Source of the DNA: Bryobacterales bacterium
Lineage (GTDB): Bacteria > Acidobacteriota > Terriglobia > Bryobacterales > Bryobacteraceae
Assembly: GCA_003517725.1 (NCBI GenBank)
Contig: DOZZ01000017.1
Span: 1 to 15,607 of the forward strand
Reading direction: 5' to 3'
DNA length: 15,607 nucleotides
A program made the position numbers and the translations under genes. Shown one piece after another: positions 1-5,089 of this stretch. The notes under the pieces are model-generated. The model ran no database searches and was not told where the DNA came from. It worked only from the letters and a program-made list of their open reading frames with translations. Position 1 is the first letter of the stretch; every line of letters starts with the position of its first letter.

Positions 1-1
1 C

Positions 2-154
2 GTGCAACTCAATGGACGGGAATTGCAGGCCGGTAGCGATGGTGTTTTGCCACCCGTTGAAGGGCTTTCGGTCCGAGCCGGCCATCTCCGCTTAGCCCCG
101 AAAACGATCACCTTCGTAACGTTCCCGGATGCGGGCAACAAAGCTTGTCAATAG
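2..154 (+). CDS. C-terminal end of a glycoside hydrolase, probably GH79-type (5' partial)
   Basis: An open frame enters from the left edge and ends at TAG 152-154, giving the last 50 residues of a protein. The segment has an LNGREL turn, a DGxLPP loop, a V.AGHLRLAPKTITFV strand pair and an FPDAGNKAC end. From memory of the family, this is the pattern of the C-terminal beta-sandwich of GH79 beta-glucuronidase/heparanase-like enzymes, where the last strand reads roughly 'P.SI.FV.FP.A...AC'. The catalytic barrel lies outside the window, so the family rests on this tail alone. Another beta-sandwich-ended glycosidase (GH39, GH30 or GH51 type) is possible. No terminator follows; the next structure is the palindrome at 221-264. 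Confidence 0.55.
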   Translation: MQLNGRELQAGSDGVLPPVEGLSVRAGHLRLAPKTITFVTFPDAGNKACQ

Positions 155-220
155 TGTCCCTGACCGCTCCGAGGCGGGAAGGAACCGGATGCAGCCGTGC
201 GCGAGCATTTCGGTAATTTA

Positions 221-264
221 GGTCTGACAGCCTTTTCGCAAGAGCGGCGAAAAGGAGTCAGACC
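221..264. repeat. Long intergenic palindrome, REP-like
   Basis: GGTCTGAC (221-228) pairs with GTCAGACC (257-264), and CCTTTTCGC (231-239) with GCGAAAAGG (247-255). The two stems are separated by a 2/1-nt internal bulge, with a 7-nt loop at 240-246, giving 17 base pairs. No T-tract follows on either strand, so it is a poor intrinsic terminator. It looks like a dispersed REP-type palindrome, but only one full copy is present here. Confidence 0.6.
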
Positions 265-325
265 CGGGCCCTTTGCTGCTTGATTGATGTAAAGACCTTA
301 TGAAATTGGGAACCAAAAGATCTCC

Positions 326-341
326 GCAGATTGAAAGCTGC
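326..341. repeat. Short palindrome related to the one at 11394-11409
   Basis: GCAGATTGAAAGCTGC differs at one position (A330 versus C) from the perfect palindrome at 11394-11409. Both lie between genes, suggesting a dispersed short repeat. Two copies in 15 kb is thin evidence. Confidence 0.4.
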
Positions 342-364
342 ACTGCCGGCGAGCGCTCTGGGGT

Positions 365-514
365 CTAGTGCTTGATCTGGACCAGGTCTTCACCCGAGTC
401 GGCGTCTTCATCGCCTACAACAATCGAGTAAATCGCGTCCAATTTGTCCTGTAGATGGCTGTTCAGCTGTTCGAGTTGGCGAATGCGGTCGAGCAGTTCC
501 TGTTCGTTGGGCAC
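365..514 (-). CDS. Small acidic coiled-coil protein of unknown function
   Basis: This 49-residue protein starts at GTG 514-512. The frame can be extended upstream to another GTG at 547, adding eleven residues (VCVFELWQNRC) with no ribosome binding site. I prefer 514 because TGgCAGAAT, an extended -10 box, lies 6 nt upstream and would give a leaderless message, and the protein then begins cleanly with PNEQELLDRIRQLE. Residues about 5-30 form an amphipathic helix with heptad leucines and isoleucines (LLDRIRQLEQLNSHLQDKLDAIYSI), probably a dimeric coiled coil. The tail is acidic (DEDADSGED). I do not recognise the family. The size suggests a structural or partner-binding role, but that is a guess. 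Confidence 0.6.
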   Translation of the reverse strand: MPNEQELLDRIRQLEQLNSHLQDKLDAIYSIVVGDEDADSGEDLVQIKH

Positions 515-520
515 ACATCT

Positions 521-529
521 ATTCTGCCA
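521..529 (-). promoter_or_regulatory. Extended -10 promoter for the small coiled-coil gene
   Basis: Read on the minus strand this is TG-g-CAGAAT, ending 6 nt before the GTG at 514. The placement implies transcription starting at or near the start codon. No clear -35 box is seen. Confidence 0.35.
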
Positions 530-599
530 AAGTTCGAAAACACACACCGTGTCTGAGGTCCCGCTTTACAACGGCGGAGAAAGATTAAAAAATCTTAGT

Positions 600-848
600 A
601 TGCAGATGTTTGGTAACACCGTCCGCGCCGATGGTTTTGATACCCGTCATGTGGTTACACGTGTACACTCGCCAGCCGAGGCCAAAGCCCTGCCGCGTGG
701 CGCGGTGGTCGGCGATCTGCACGGTGGCGTGACGTTCAGCGACGCCGTCGCCAACGTGCTCGAGCAGCGCAGCCACACCGGCTGGTTGCAGATGAAAACC
801 AACGGGTTGCAAGGCACCCACTGGACCGTAATCGTTTTAAACCGCTAG
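600..848 (+). CDS. Hypothetical protein, 82 residues
   Basis: The frame from ATG 600 to TAG 846-848 has strongly G/C-biased third codon positions, unlike the A-rich stretch just before it, which supports coding from about 600 onward. A GTG at 549 and an ATG at 444 lie in the same frame, but they would add atypical codons and, for 444, overlap the minus-strand gene. The protein is soluble, without signal peptide or membrane segment. Visible stretches are HSPAEAKALPRGAVVGDLHGG, VANVLEQRSHTGWLQM and an end reading HWTVIVLNR. I do not recognise the family. Its stop overlaps the stop of the convergent response regulator in a shared CTAG. The antisense frame at 585-821 is a less convincing alternative. 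Confidence 0.5.
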   Translation: MQMFGNTVRADGFDTRHVVTRVHSPAEAKALPRGAVVGDLHGGVTFSDAVANVLEQRSHTGWLQMKTNGLQGTHWTVIVLNR

Positions 849-1246
849 CTTTCCAGCAGAACGGAACGCCTTGCCTCGTAGTCCAGGCACTTTTTGATGG
901 TATCCCAAAGCTGCCGGGGCGTGAACGGTTTATAGAGCAACGCGCAAAGGCTCTCCAGATCGCCGAAGATGTCTCGCGGACTGAAGCCGGTCATCAGGAT
1001 CACGTTCGAGTGCGGCTTGATCTTGAAGATCTGATGCATCATGTCGATGCCATTCATCAGTGGCATGGCGAAATCCGACAGGATCAGGGCAATCGCGTCG
1101 TGCCGGTCGCGAAAGATGTCGAGCCCTTGCTTGCCGTTCTCGGCCAAAATCGGGTCGAAGCCGTGCAACTCCACTACCTTCTTACAGATAGAACGAATCA
1201 GCGGTTCATCGTCGACTACCAAAATACCCGTCGGTTCCTGTGGCAT
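845..1246 (-). CDS. Stand-alone response regulator receiver domain
   Basis: This 133-residue protein is a single CheY-like receiver domain. The signature residues are present: acidic pair D12/D13 (VVDDEP), phospho-acceptor D58 (LSDFAMP), T86 (LMTGFS) and K106 (YKPF). Nothing follows the alpha5 region except a short basic tail, so there is no DNA-binding or enzymatic output domain. By family knowledge it is phosphorylated by a histidine kinase and passes the signal by protein contact, or acts as a phosphate sink. No kinase is nearby, so the partner is encoded elsewhere. The start is ATG 1246. It is divergent from rpsT and its stop overlaps the convergent small gene by 4 bp. Confidence 0.92.
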   Translation of the reverse strand: MPQEPTGILVVDDEPLIRSICKKVVELHGFDPILAENGKQGLDIFRDRHDAIALILSDFAMPLMNGIDMMHQIFKIKPHSNVILMTGFSPRDIFGDLESLCALLYKPFTPRQLWDTIKKCLDYEARRSVLLES

Positions 1247-1287
1247 GGGGAGACAGTCTTCACCCTAGCACGCCGGCGCCCGCCATG

Positions 1288-1296
1288 TGCTAATCT
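1288..1296 (+). promoter_or_regulatory. Extended -10 promoter of rpsT
   Basis: TG-c-TAATCT ends 14 nt before the rpsT ATG. There is no Shine-Dalgarno in between, so the leader would be only about 8 nt. No convincing -35 box is seen at 16-18 bp upstream. Confidence 0.4.
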
Positions 1297-1310
1297 AGTG
1301 GTTTCGCAAC

Positions 1311-1589
1311 ATGGCTAACCATTTATCAGCTCTTAAGCGCGTCCGGCAGGAAGAGCGCCGCACCGTCGTTAATCGGCGCACCAGGACCCGTCTGCGTCAC
1401 CAGATCCGCGCGATGCGCCGCGCCTTGACGTCCAAGGATGGCGACGGCGCCACCAAACTGCTGCCCGCGACGTTCTCGGTTATCGACCGGTCGGCCAAGG
1501 CCGGCGTGATCAAGAAGAACACCGCCGCGCGCTACAAGTCACGCCTGCACGCGCGCGTCAAGACCCTTACGGGCCAACACGCCGCTTAG
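1311..1589 (+). CDS. rpsT: 30S ribosomal protein S20
   Basis: This 92-residue basic protein starts [17 protein letters not shown] and keeps the S20 pattern throughout: N-terminal helix rich in Lys/Arg, NRRTRTRLR, a central helix, and the diagnostic [19 protein letters not shown] end. S20 binds 16S rRNA helices early in 30S assembly. The length is normal for the family (about 85-95). The ATG at 1311 is the only sensible start. There is no Shine-Dalgarno ahead of it, and the probable promoter lies so close that the message would be nearly leaderless. The gene stands divergent from the response regulator and is followed after 52 nt by the CPCC-motif gene. Confidence 0.97.
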   Translation: MANHLSALKRVRQEERRTVVNRRTRTRLRHQIRAMRRALTSKDGDGATKLLPATFSVIDRSAKAGVIKKNTAARYKSRLHARVKTLTGQHAA

Positions 1590-1628
1590 TTTCTCCACCA
1601 GCGTCCTCCGACGCCAAGCTCCTGGTTG

Positions 1629-1634
1629 TAAGAT
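1629..1634 (+). promoter_or_regulatory. Possible -10 box for the CPCC-motif gene
   Basis: TAAGAT is followed by 7 nt and then ATG 1642. This spacing suits a leaderless transcript and argues for 1642 over the ATG at 1633, which would overlap the box. The box is a weak match (4/6). Confidence 0.3.
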
Positions 1635-1641
1635 GAAAAAC

Positions 1642-1944
1642 ATGTCCAAGGGCCTGATTGAAGTTGCGTGCCCGTGCTGCCAGGCGGTCCTAAAGATCGA
1701 CCCCGAAACCAGCGCCGTCATCACCCATAAGTTGCCGGAAAAACCACCGCCGGTGGAAGATCTGGCCGCCGCCGTCGCCAAGCTGAAGGGCGAATCCGGC
1801 CGGCGCGAGGAGGTCTTCCAGCGCAACGTCGAGGCCACCCGCTCGCACGGCGCGGTGCTGAGCCGCAAATTCGACGAGCTGCTGAAACAGGCCAAGGAAG
1901 ATCCGTCGGAGCGGCCGCCGGTGAATCCCTTCGACCTCGACTAG
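1642..1944 (+). CDS. Small conserved-looking protein with a CPCC motif
   Basis: The 100-residue product starts at ATG 1642 (MSKGLIEVACPCC). An ATG three codons earlier (1633) is the alternative. The N-terminal segment VACPCCQAVLKIDPETSAVI resembles one half of a zinc ribbon: a CPxC knuckle followed by a beta hairpin, with no second cysteine pair. A monomer would therefore lack ligands, and a dimer or a thiol-redox role is possible. After a PPP hinge, residues about 37-85 are charged and helical (KLKGESGRREEVFQRNVEATRSHGAVLSRKFDELLKQAKED), likely coiled coil. It ends in PPVNPFDLD. I do not recognise a named family. It is immediately followed, in the same reading frame, by the esterase gene. 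Confidence 0.75.
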   Translation: MSKGLIEVACPCCQAVLKIDPETSAVITHKLPEKPPPVEDLAAAVAKLKGESGRREEVFQRNVEATRSHGAVLSRKFDELLKQAKEDPSERPPVNPFDLD

Positions 1945-1947
1945 CGT

Positions 1948-2805
1948 TTGCCGATTCCGCCTTACTTGCCGCCGATTCAGTACGTTCAGACGGCGCCCCC
2001 GCAAAGCCGCCAGAGCCACACGCCGACCGGCGACATCCGCACGCTCCCGCACTTCCACTCGCGCTATTTGAAGACCGATCGCGACGTGCTGATCTACCTG
2101 CCGCCCGGTTATCAGACCGATCGCGGGCGCCGCTACCCGGTCTTATATCTGCAGGACGGGCAGAACGTGTTCGATGGCGCGACCGCGTTCCTTTCCGGCC
2201 AGGAGTGGCGTGTCGACGAGACGGCCGAGACCCTGATCCACAGCGGACAGATCGAACCCGTGATTGTGGTCGCGATCTACAACGCGGGCAAAGAGCGCAT
2301 CGACGAATACACGCCCAGCGCCGACTCCAGCGTGCACCAGGGCGGCAAAGCCCGGCTCTACGGCAAGATGCTGGTGCATGAATTGAAGCCGCTGATGGAC
2401 GCGCAATACCGCACGCTGCCCGACGCGGCGCACACCGGCGTCGGCGGTTCTTCGCTGGGCGGTCCGCTGTCGCTCTACCTGGGCCTGACCTATCCCAAGG
2501 TGTTCGGGCGGCTGGCGGTGCTGTCACCCTCGCTGTGGTGGAATCACCAGGACATCATTCATCGCTACGAAAAGTTGCGGCACAAGTTGCCGCTGCGTAT
2601 CTGGCTCGACACCGGCACCAATGAGGGCCGCAATCCCGAGCGCGTCACGGCGGACGCGAGACGCTTCCACGACGTGCTGCGGCAAAAAGGCTGGCGCGAT
2701 GGCTCGGACCTGGCCTACCTGGAGGCCGAAGGCGCGGCCCACAATGAACACGCCTGGGCCGAGCGCATGGACAAGGCCCCGCTCTTTCTGTATCCGGCTA
2801 GCTAA
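1948..2805 (+). CDS. Putative alpha/beta-hydrolase esterase (Fes/esterase D-like, COG2819/COG2382 type)
   Basis: This 285-residue protein has the esterase-D/enterochelin-esterase pattern: RDVLIYLPPGY and YPVLYLQDGQNVFD at the first strands, a VVAIYN strand with a following R.DEYTP loop, nucleophile elbow GGSSLGG (residues about 167-173), SPSLWW, a DTGTNEG strand carrying the likely acid, and a C-terminal AAHNEHAWAER with the catalytic histidine. These enzymes hydrolyse esters of small or siderophore-like substrates; the substrate here is unknown. No signal peptide is evident. No ATG or GTG lies before the core, so the start must be TTG 1948 or TTG 1966. TTG 1948 lies 3 nt after the previous stop, in the same frame, implying translational coupling. 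The asparaginase ATG follows 1 nt after the stop. Confidence 0.85.
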   Translation: MPIPPYLPPIQYVQTAPPQSRQSHTPTGDIRTLPHFHSRYLKTDRDVLIYLPPGYQTDRGRRYPVLYLQDGQNVFDGATAFLSGQEWRVDETAETLIHSGQIEPVIVVAIYNAGKERIDEYTPSADSSVHQGGKARLYGKMLVHELKPLMDAQYRTLPDAAHTGVGGSSLGGPLSLYLGLTYPKVFGRLAVLSPSLWWNHQDIIHRYEKLRHKLPLRIWLDTGTNEGRNPERVTADARRFHDVLRQKGWRDGSDLAYLEAEGAAHNEHAWAERMDKAPLFLYPAS

Positions 2806-2806
2806 C

Positions 2807-3310
2807 ATGCTGCGCATCCACCTGATCTCAACCGGCGGAACGATCGAGAAGACTTACTCGGAACAGACTGGCTCGGTCGAGAACACAGGCAGTAAGATCA
2901 ACCGCTATTTGCAGCAGCTACGCCTGCCCGACGCGCGGGTGGAAGCCAGGCACCTGATGAACAAGGACAGCCTCGACATGACCGAACAGGACCGCGAACA
3001 GGTGCTGACGGCGGTAGAAGAATGTCTGGCGGACGGCGCGCCGATCGTGATCTCGCACGGTACCGACACTCTCGTGGAAACGGGGTTGTATCTGAAAGGC
3101 CGCCTGCACGGACTGCGGGTGCCGATCATCTTCACCGGGGCCATGACGCCACTCGGCTTCGAGCGCTCCGATGGGTTACAGAACCTGACGGAAAGCCTGC
3201 TGGCGGCGCGCCTGCTGCCGCCCGGCATTTACCTGGCGATCCACAACCAGGTCTTCCCGATCAACGCCGTGCGCAAAGACCGCGAGCTGGCGCGCTTTCT
3301 TCCTAAATAA
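2807..3310 (+). CDS. Single-domain asparaginase-like protein
   Basis: The protein is 167 residues long. It carries the whole N-terminal catalytic domain of the L-asparaginase family: STGGTIE with nucleophile T12, Y17 in the flexible loop position, SHGTDT with T86 and D87, TGAMTPLGFERSDGLQN, and a lysine (K157) in VRKD where the family has its catalytic lysine. Full-length asparaginases are about 320-350 residues with a second domain, which is absent: the frame ends cleanly at TAA 3308-3310, followed 11 nt later by the end of the convergent gene. From memory, short one-domain relatives exist in several bacteria, so this need not be a truncation. It probably hydrolyses asparagine or a related amide. 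The ATG is 1 nt after the esterase stop, so the pair is an operon. Confidence 0.88.
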   Translation: MLRIHLISTGGTIEKTYSEQTGSVENTGSKINRYLQQLRLPDARVEARHLMNKDSLDMTEQDREQVLTAVEECLADGAPIVISHGTDTLVETGLYLKGRLHGLRVPIIFTGAMTPLGFERSDGLQNLTESLLAARLLPPGIYLAIHNQVFPINAVRKDRELARFLPK

Positions 3311-3321
3311 ACCCGATACGC

Positions 3322-3855
3322 CTACGACGCCTTTTTGTGCGCCAGCCGGCTACAAGCATTGCCCGCGCCTTCGGGGTCAAGCTTGTCTTTTTCGATGTAG
3401 TCGATCTTGCCGTCCTTGTCGATCACGAAAGTCACGCGATAGGCCATGCCGCGATTCGGAATCAGCACGCCATATTCGGTGGCTACCTTGCGATCCGCAA
3501 AATCGCTCAGCAGCGGGAAGGTCAGTTTCAACTGCTCGGCAAAAACTTTCTGCGACGGGGAATTATCGGTACTGACACCGAACATGGCGGTGTCGCTCTC
3601 ATCAAATTTGGCGTGACCAGCCTGGTACGCCGTCATTTCCTTGGTTCAACCACCGGTGAAAGCGGCGGGGAAAAACGCCAGCACCACGTTCTTCCTGCCG
3701 CGGAATTCCGACAGCGTAACCTTCTTGCCGTCGGTCGAAGGCAGGGTGAAATCAGGCGCCTTATCGCCGACCTTGAGCGTGCTCGAAGGCGGCGCGGCGG
3801 TCTGTGCCGACACGGCAGTTGCGGCAACCAGCAGCAGCCAGAGACGCTTGCGCAT
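3322..3855 (-). CDS. Secreted peroxiredoxin (AhpC/TSA family), probable selenoprotein with in-frame UGA
   Basis: Read through the TGA at 3648-3646, the frame encodes 177 residues. Residues 1-17 are a signal peptide ([17 protein letters not shown]). Then follow [15 protein letters not shown], the redoxin strand VVLAFFP, and the motif PAAFTGG-U-TKEM. This is PxxxTxxC with selenocysteine (residue 70) in place of the peroxidatic cysteine. FGVSTDN, FPLLSDF and R140 in [11 protein letters not shown] complete the active-site pattern. C168 near the end is the only cysteine and the candidate resolving thiol or selenenylsulfide partner. The family reduces peroxides using thiol donors. The ATG at 3855 has AAGGAGG 5 nt upstream; an in-frame ATG at 3885 lacks this. 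No other stop interrupts the frame. A SECIS-like hairpin follows the UGA. A nonsense-mutated or misread TGC/TGT is the alternative. The gene is convergent with asparaginase and divergent from the oxidoreductase. Confidence 0.85.
3610..3631 (-). promoter_or_regulatory. Bacterial SECIS-like hairpin
   Basis: On the minus strand, starting 14 nt after the TGA, there is an outer stem GGCG/CGCC, an unpaired U on the 5' side facing CA, an inner stem ACCA/UGGU and the loop GGC. The loop lies 24-26 nt after the UGA, with G in its first two positions. The bulged U below a short stem with a GG-start loop is the layout of the E. coli fdhF SECIS bound by SelB. The classical GGUC loop is not matched exactly. 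Confidence 0.65.
3646..3648 (-). other. In-frame UGA at the peroxidatic position, probable Sec codon 70
   Basis: The codon is TGA on the minus strand, flanked by GGT GGT before and ACC AAG GAA after. It falls precisely where peroxiredoxins have the catalytic cysteine. TGA is one base from both cysteine codons. Decoding would need SelA/B/C/D elsewhere in the genome. Confidence 0.8.
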
Positions 3856-3860
3856 GGAAA

Positions 3861-3867
3861 CCTCCTT
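3861..3867 (-). promoter_or_regulatory. Strong Shine-Dalgarno of the peroxiredoxin gene
   Basis: AAGGAGG on the minus strand lies 5 nt before ATG 3855 and fixes the start at MRKRLWLLL rather than ten codons upstream. Confidence 0.85.
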
Positions 3868-3961
3868 AAAACGTGAGCCTATCACACTGGCCGGCGCGGC
3901 AATGCGCGCACTAGCTTACCGCGCGCTGCATCCCGGACGCCCGGACTACCATCCAAACGGG

Positions 3962-4957
3962 ATGGCTACAGCAAAGATCGTTCGCTTTCACGCTTTGGGA
4001 GGGCCCGAGGTTTTGCAGTTGGAAGAGCTGCCCGTTCCGGAGCCCGGCAACGGCGAGGTGCGCCTGCGGGTGGCGGCCATCGGCCTGAACCGCGCCGAGG
4101 TGATGTTCCGCCAGGGCCACTATTTAGTAGAACCGAAGCTGCCCTCGAACATCGGCTATGAGGCCGCCGGCGTGGTGGAAGCGGTGGGCCCGGACGTCGA
4201 CAAAGGTTTGCTTGGAAAGAAATTTAGCACCGTACCGTGCTTCTCGCCCGCGCAGTATGGCGTCTATGGCGAGGTCGCGATTGTGCCGGCCTATGCCTTG
4301 GCTGCTTATCCGGAAGCCTTGTCGGCAGCTGAGGCCGCCTCAATCTGGATGCAATACATAACGGCCTATGGCGCGCTGGTCCATCACGCGCGCATTACGG
4401 CGGGCGATTTTGTGCTGATCACGGCGGCCAGCAGCAGCGTCGGCATCGCCGCCATCGAGATCGCCAAAGCCGAAGGCGCGGTCAGCATCGCCACCACGCG
4501 CACGGGCAAGAAAAAAGCCGAACTGATCGCGCTAGGCGCCGATCATGCGATTGCCACGGCGGAGGAAGACATGGTGGCCCGCGTGAAGGCAATTTCAGGC
4601 GGAAAGGGCGCTCGCGTCACCTTCGATCCGGTCGCGGGGCCGGGGATCGAACAACTGGCGGAAGCGGCGGCGCAGGGCGGCACCATCTTTGAATATGGCG
4701 CGCTTTCGGGGGCGCCCACGCCCTTCCCGCTGTTTGCCGCGCTATCCAAAAGTCTAACGATACAGGGCTACACATTGTTCGATGTGGTGTCCGTGCCGGA
4801 ATGGCGGAACAACGCTCAGCGTTACATCTTCGAGCATCTGGAGCAAGGCCGCTTCAGGCCGCGCATTGCCAGAACCTTTCCGCTTGAGCGAATCGTGGAA
4901 GCGCACCGCTATATGGAATCTAACGAACAGATCGGGAAGATTGTGGTGACGGTCTGA
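3962..4957 (+). CDS. Zinc-independent MDR-family quinone oxidoreductase / alcohol dehydrogenase-like protein
   Basis: The 331-residue protein begins MATAKIVRFHALGGPEVLQLEELPVPEPG, the classic opening of NADPH:quinone reductases in the medium-chain dehydrogenase superfamily. Further marks are IGLNRAEVMFRQGHY, a GYEAAGVVEAVG strand, the Rossmann segment VLITAASSSVGIAAIEIAKAEGA (nucleotide-binding AxxGxVG variant with SSS), ALGADHAI, TFDPVAGPGIEQLAEAAAQGG and a C-terminal IVEAHRYMESNEQIGKIVV. The structural-zinc cysteines of alcohol dehydrogenases are missing. It should reduce quinones or activated enones with NAD(P)H in the cytoplasm. The frame is open far upstream, but the ATG at 3962 is where homology begins. 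There is no Shine-Dalgarno; a weak TACCAT box lies 9 nt upstream. It is divergent from the peroxiredoxin, which may suggest shared redox-stress control. Confidence 0.9.
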   Translation: MATAKIVRFHALGGPEVLQLEELPVPEPGNGEVRLRVAAIGLNRAEVMFRQGHYLVEPKLPSNIGYEAAGVVEAVGPDVDKGLLGKKFSTVPCFSPAQYGVYGEVAIVPAYALAAYPEALSAAEAASIWMQYITAYGALVHHARITAGDFVLITAASSSVGIAAIEIAKAEGAVSIATTRTGKKKAELIALGADHAIATAEEDMVARVKAISGGKGARVTFDPVAGPGIEQLAEAAAQGGTIFEYGALSGAPTPFPLFAALSKSLTIQGYTLFDVVSVPEWRNNAQRYIFEHLEQGRFRPRIARTFPLERIVEAHRYMESNEQIGKIVVTV

Positions 4958-4961
4958 GCTG

Positions 4962-4983
4962 TTTGCAAAGAATCCTTTGCAAA
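4962..4983. repeat. Perfect 9-bp inverted repeat after the oxidoreductase gene
   Basis: TTTGCAAAG (4962-4970), a 4-nt loop AATC, and CTTTGCAAA (4975-4983) begin 4 nt after the stop codon. On the plus strand A residues follow rather than T residues, so this is not a textbook rho-independent terminator. It may still act as an mRNA 3' hairpin or a dyad binding site upstream of the barrel gene. Confidence 0.6.
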
Positions 4984-5074
4984 AAAACTTACGGCTAAAT
5001 GGAACGCAGTGGCGGCGCAGCGGGTCAGACCAAGTGATACCCGCGCTCCGCTAGAGCGGGCGGGACTTAAACCT

Positions 5075-5080
5075 CAGGAG
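5075..5080 (+). promoter_or_regulatory. Ribosome binding site of the barrel protein gene
   Basis: CAGGAG lies 9 nt before GTG 5090 and decides the start, since the same frame is open to 5009. A short GC-rich hairpin (CGCTC/GAGCG, about 5044-5058) lies just upstream in the leader. Confidence 0.6.
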
Positions 5081-5089
5081 TCTTTGACC

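Noticed and set aside
585..821. Minus-strand 78-residue frame opposite the 82-residue gene
   Set aside because: Codon bias and the shared stop geometry favour the plus strand, though neither has a recognised family; this choice is not certain.
1721..2527. 268-residue open frame on the minus strand
   Set aside because: It is antisense to the CPCC and esterase genes. Its product is dominated by Arg, Ala, Ser and Pro, the usual shadow of GC-rich coding sequence.
3322..3855. Peroxiredoxin as a pseudogene or as two separate genes
   Set aside because: The frame is intact apart from one TGA. The second half has no ribosome binding site for its own start, and the TGA sits on the catalytic codon with a SECIS-like hairpin after it. 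Kept as a selenoprotein, with nonsense mutation as the alternative.
4962..4983. Intrinsic terminator for the oxidoreductase gene
   Set aside because: A residues, not T residues, follow the hairpin on the transcribed strand.
5024..5032. GGTCAGACC as a second copy of the 221-264 palindrome
   Set aside because: Only an 8-base match to one arm, without the other stem; chance is adequate.
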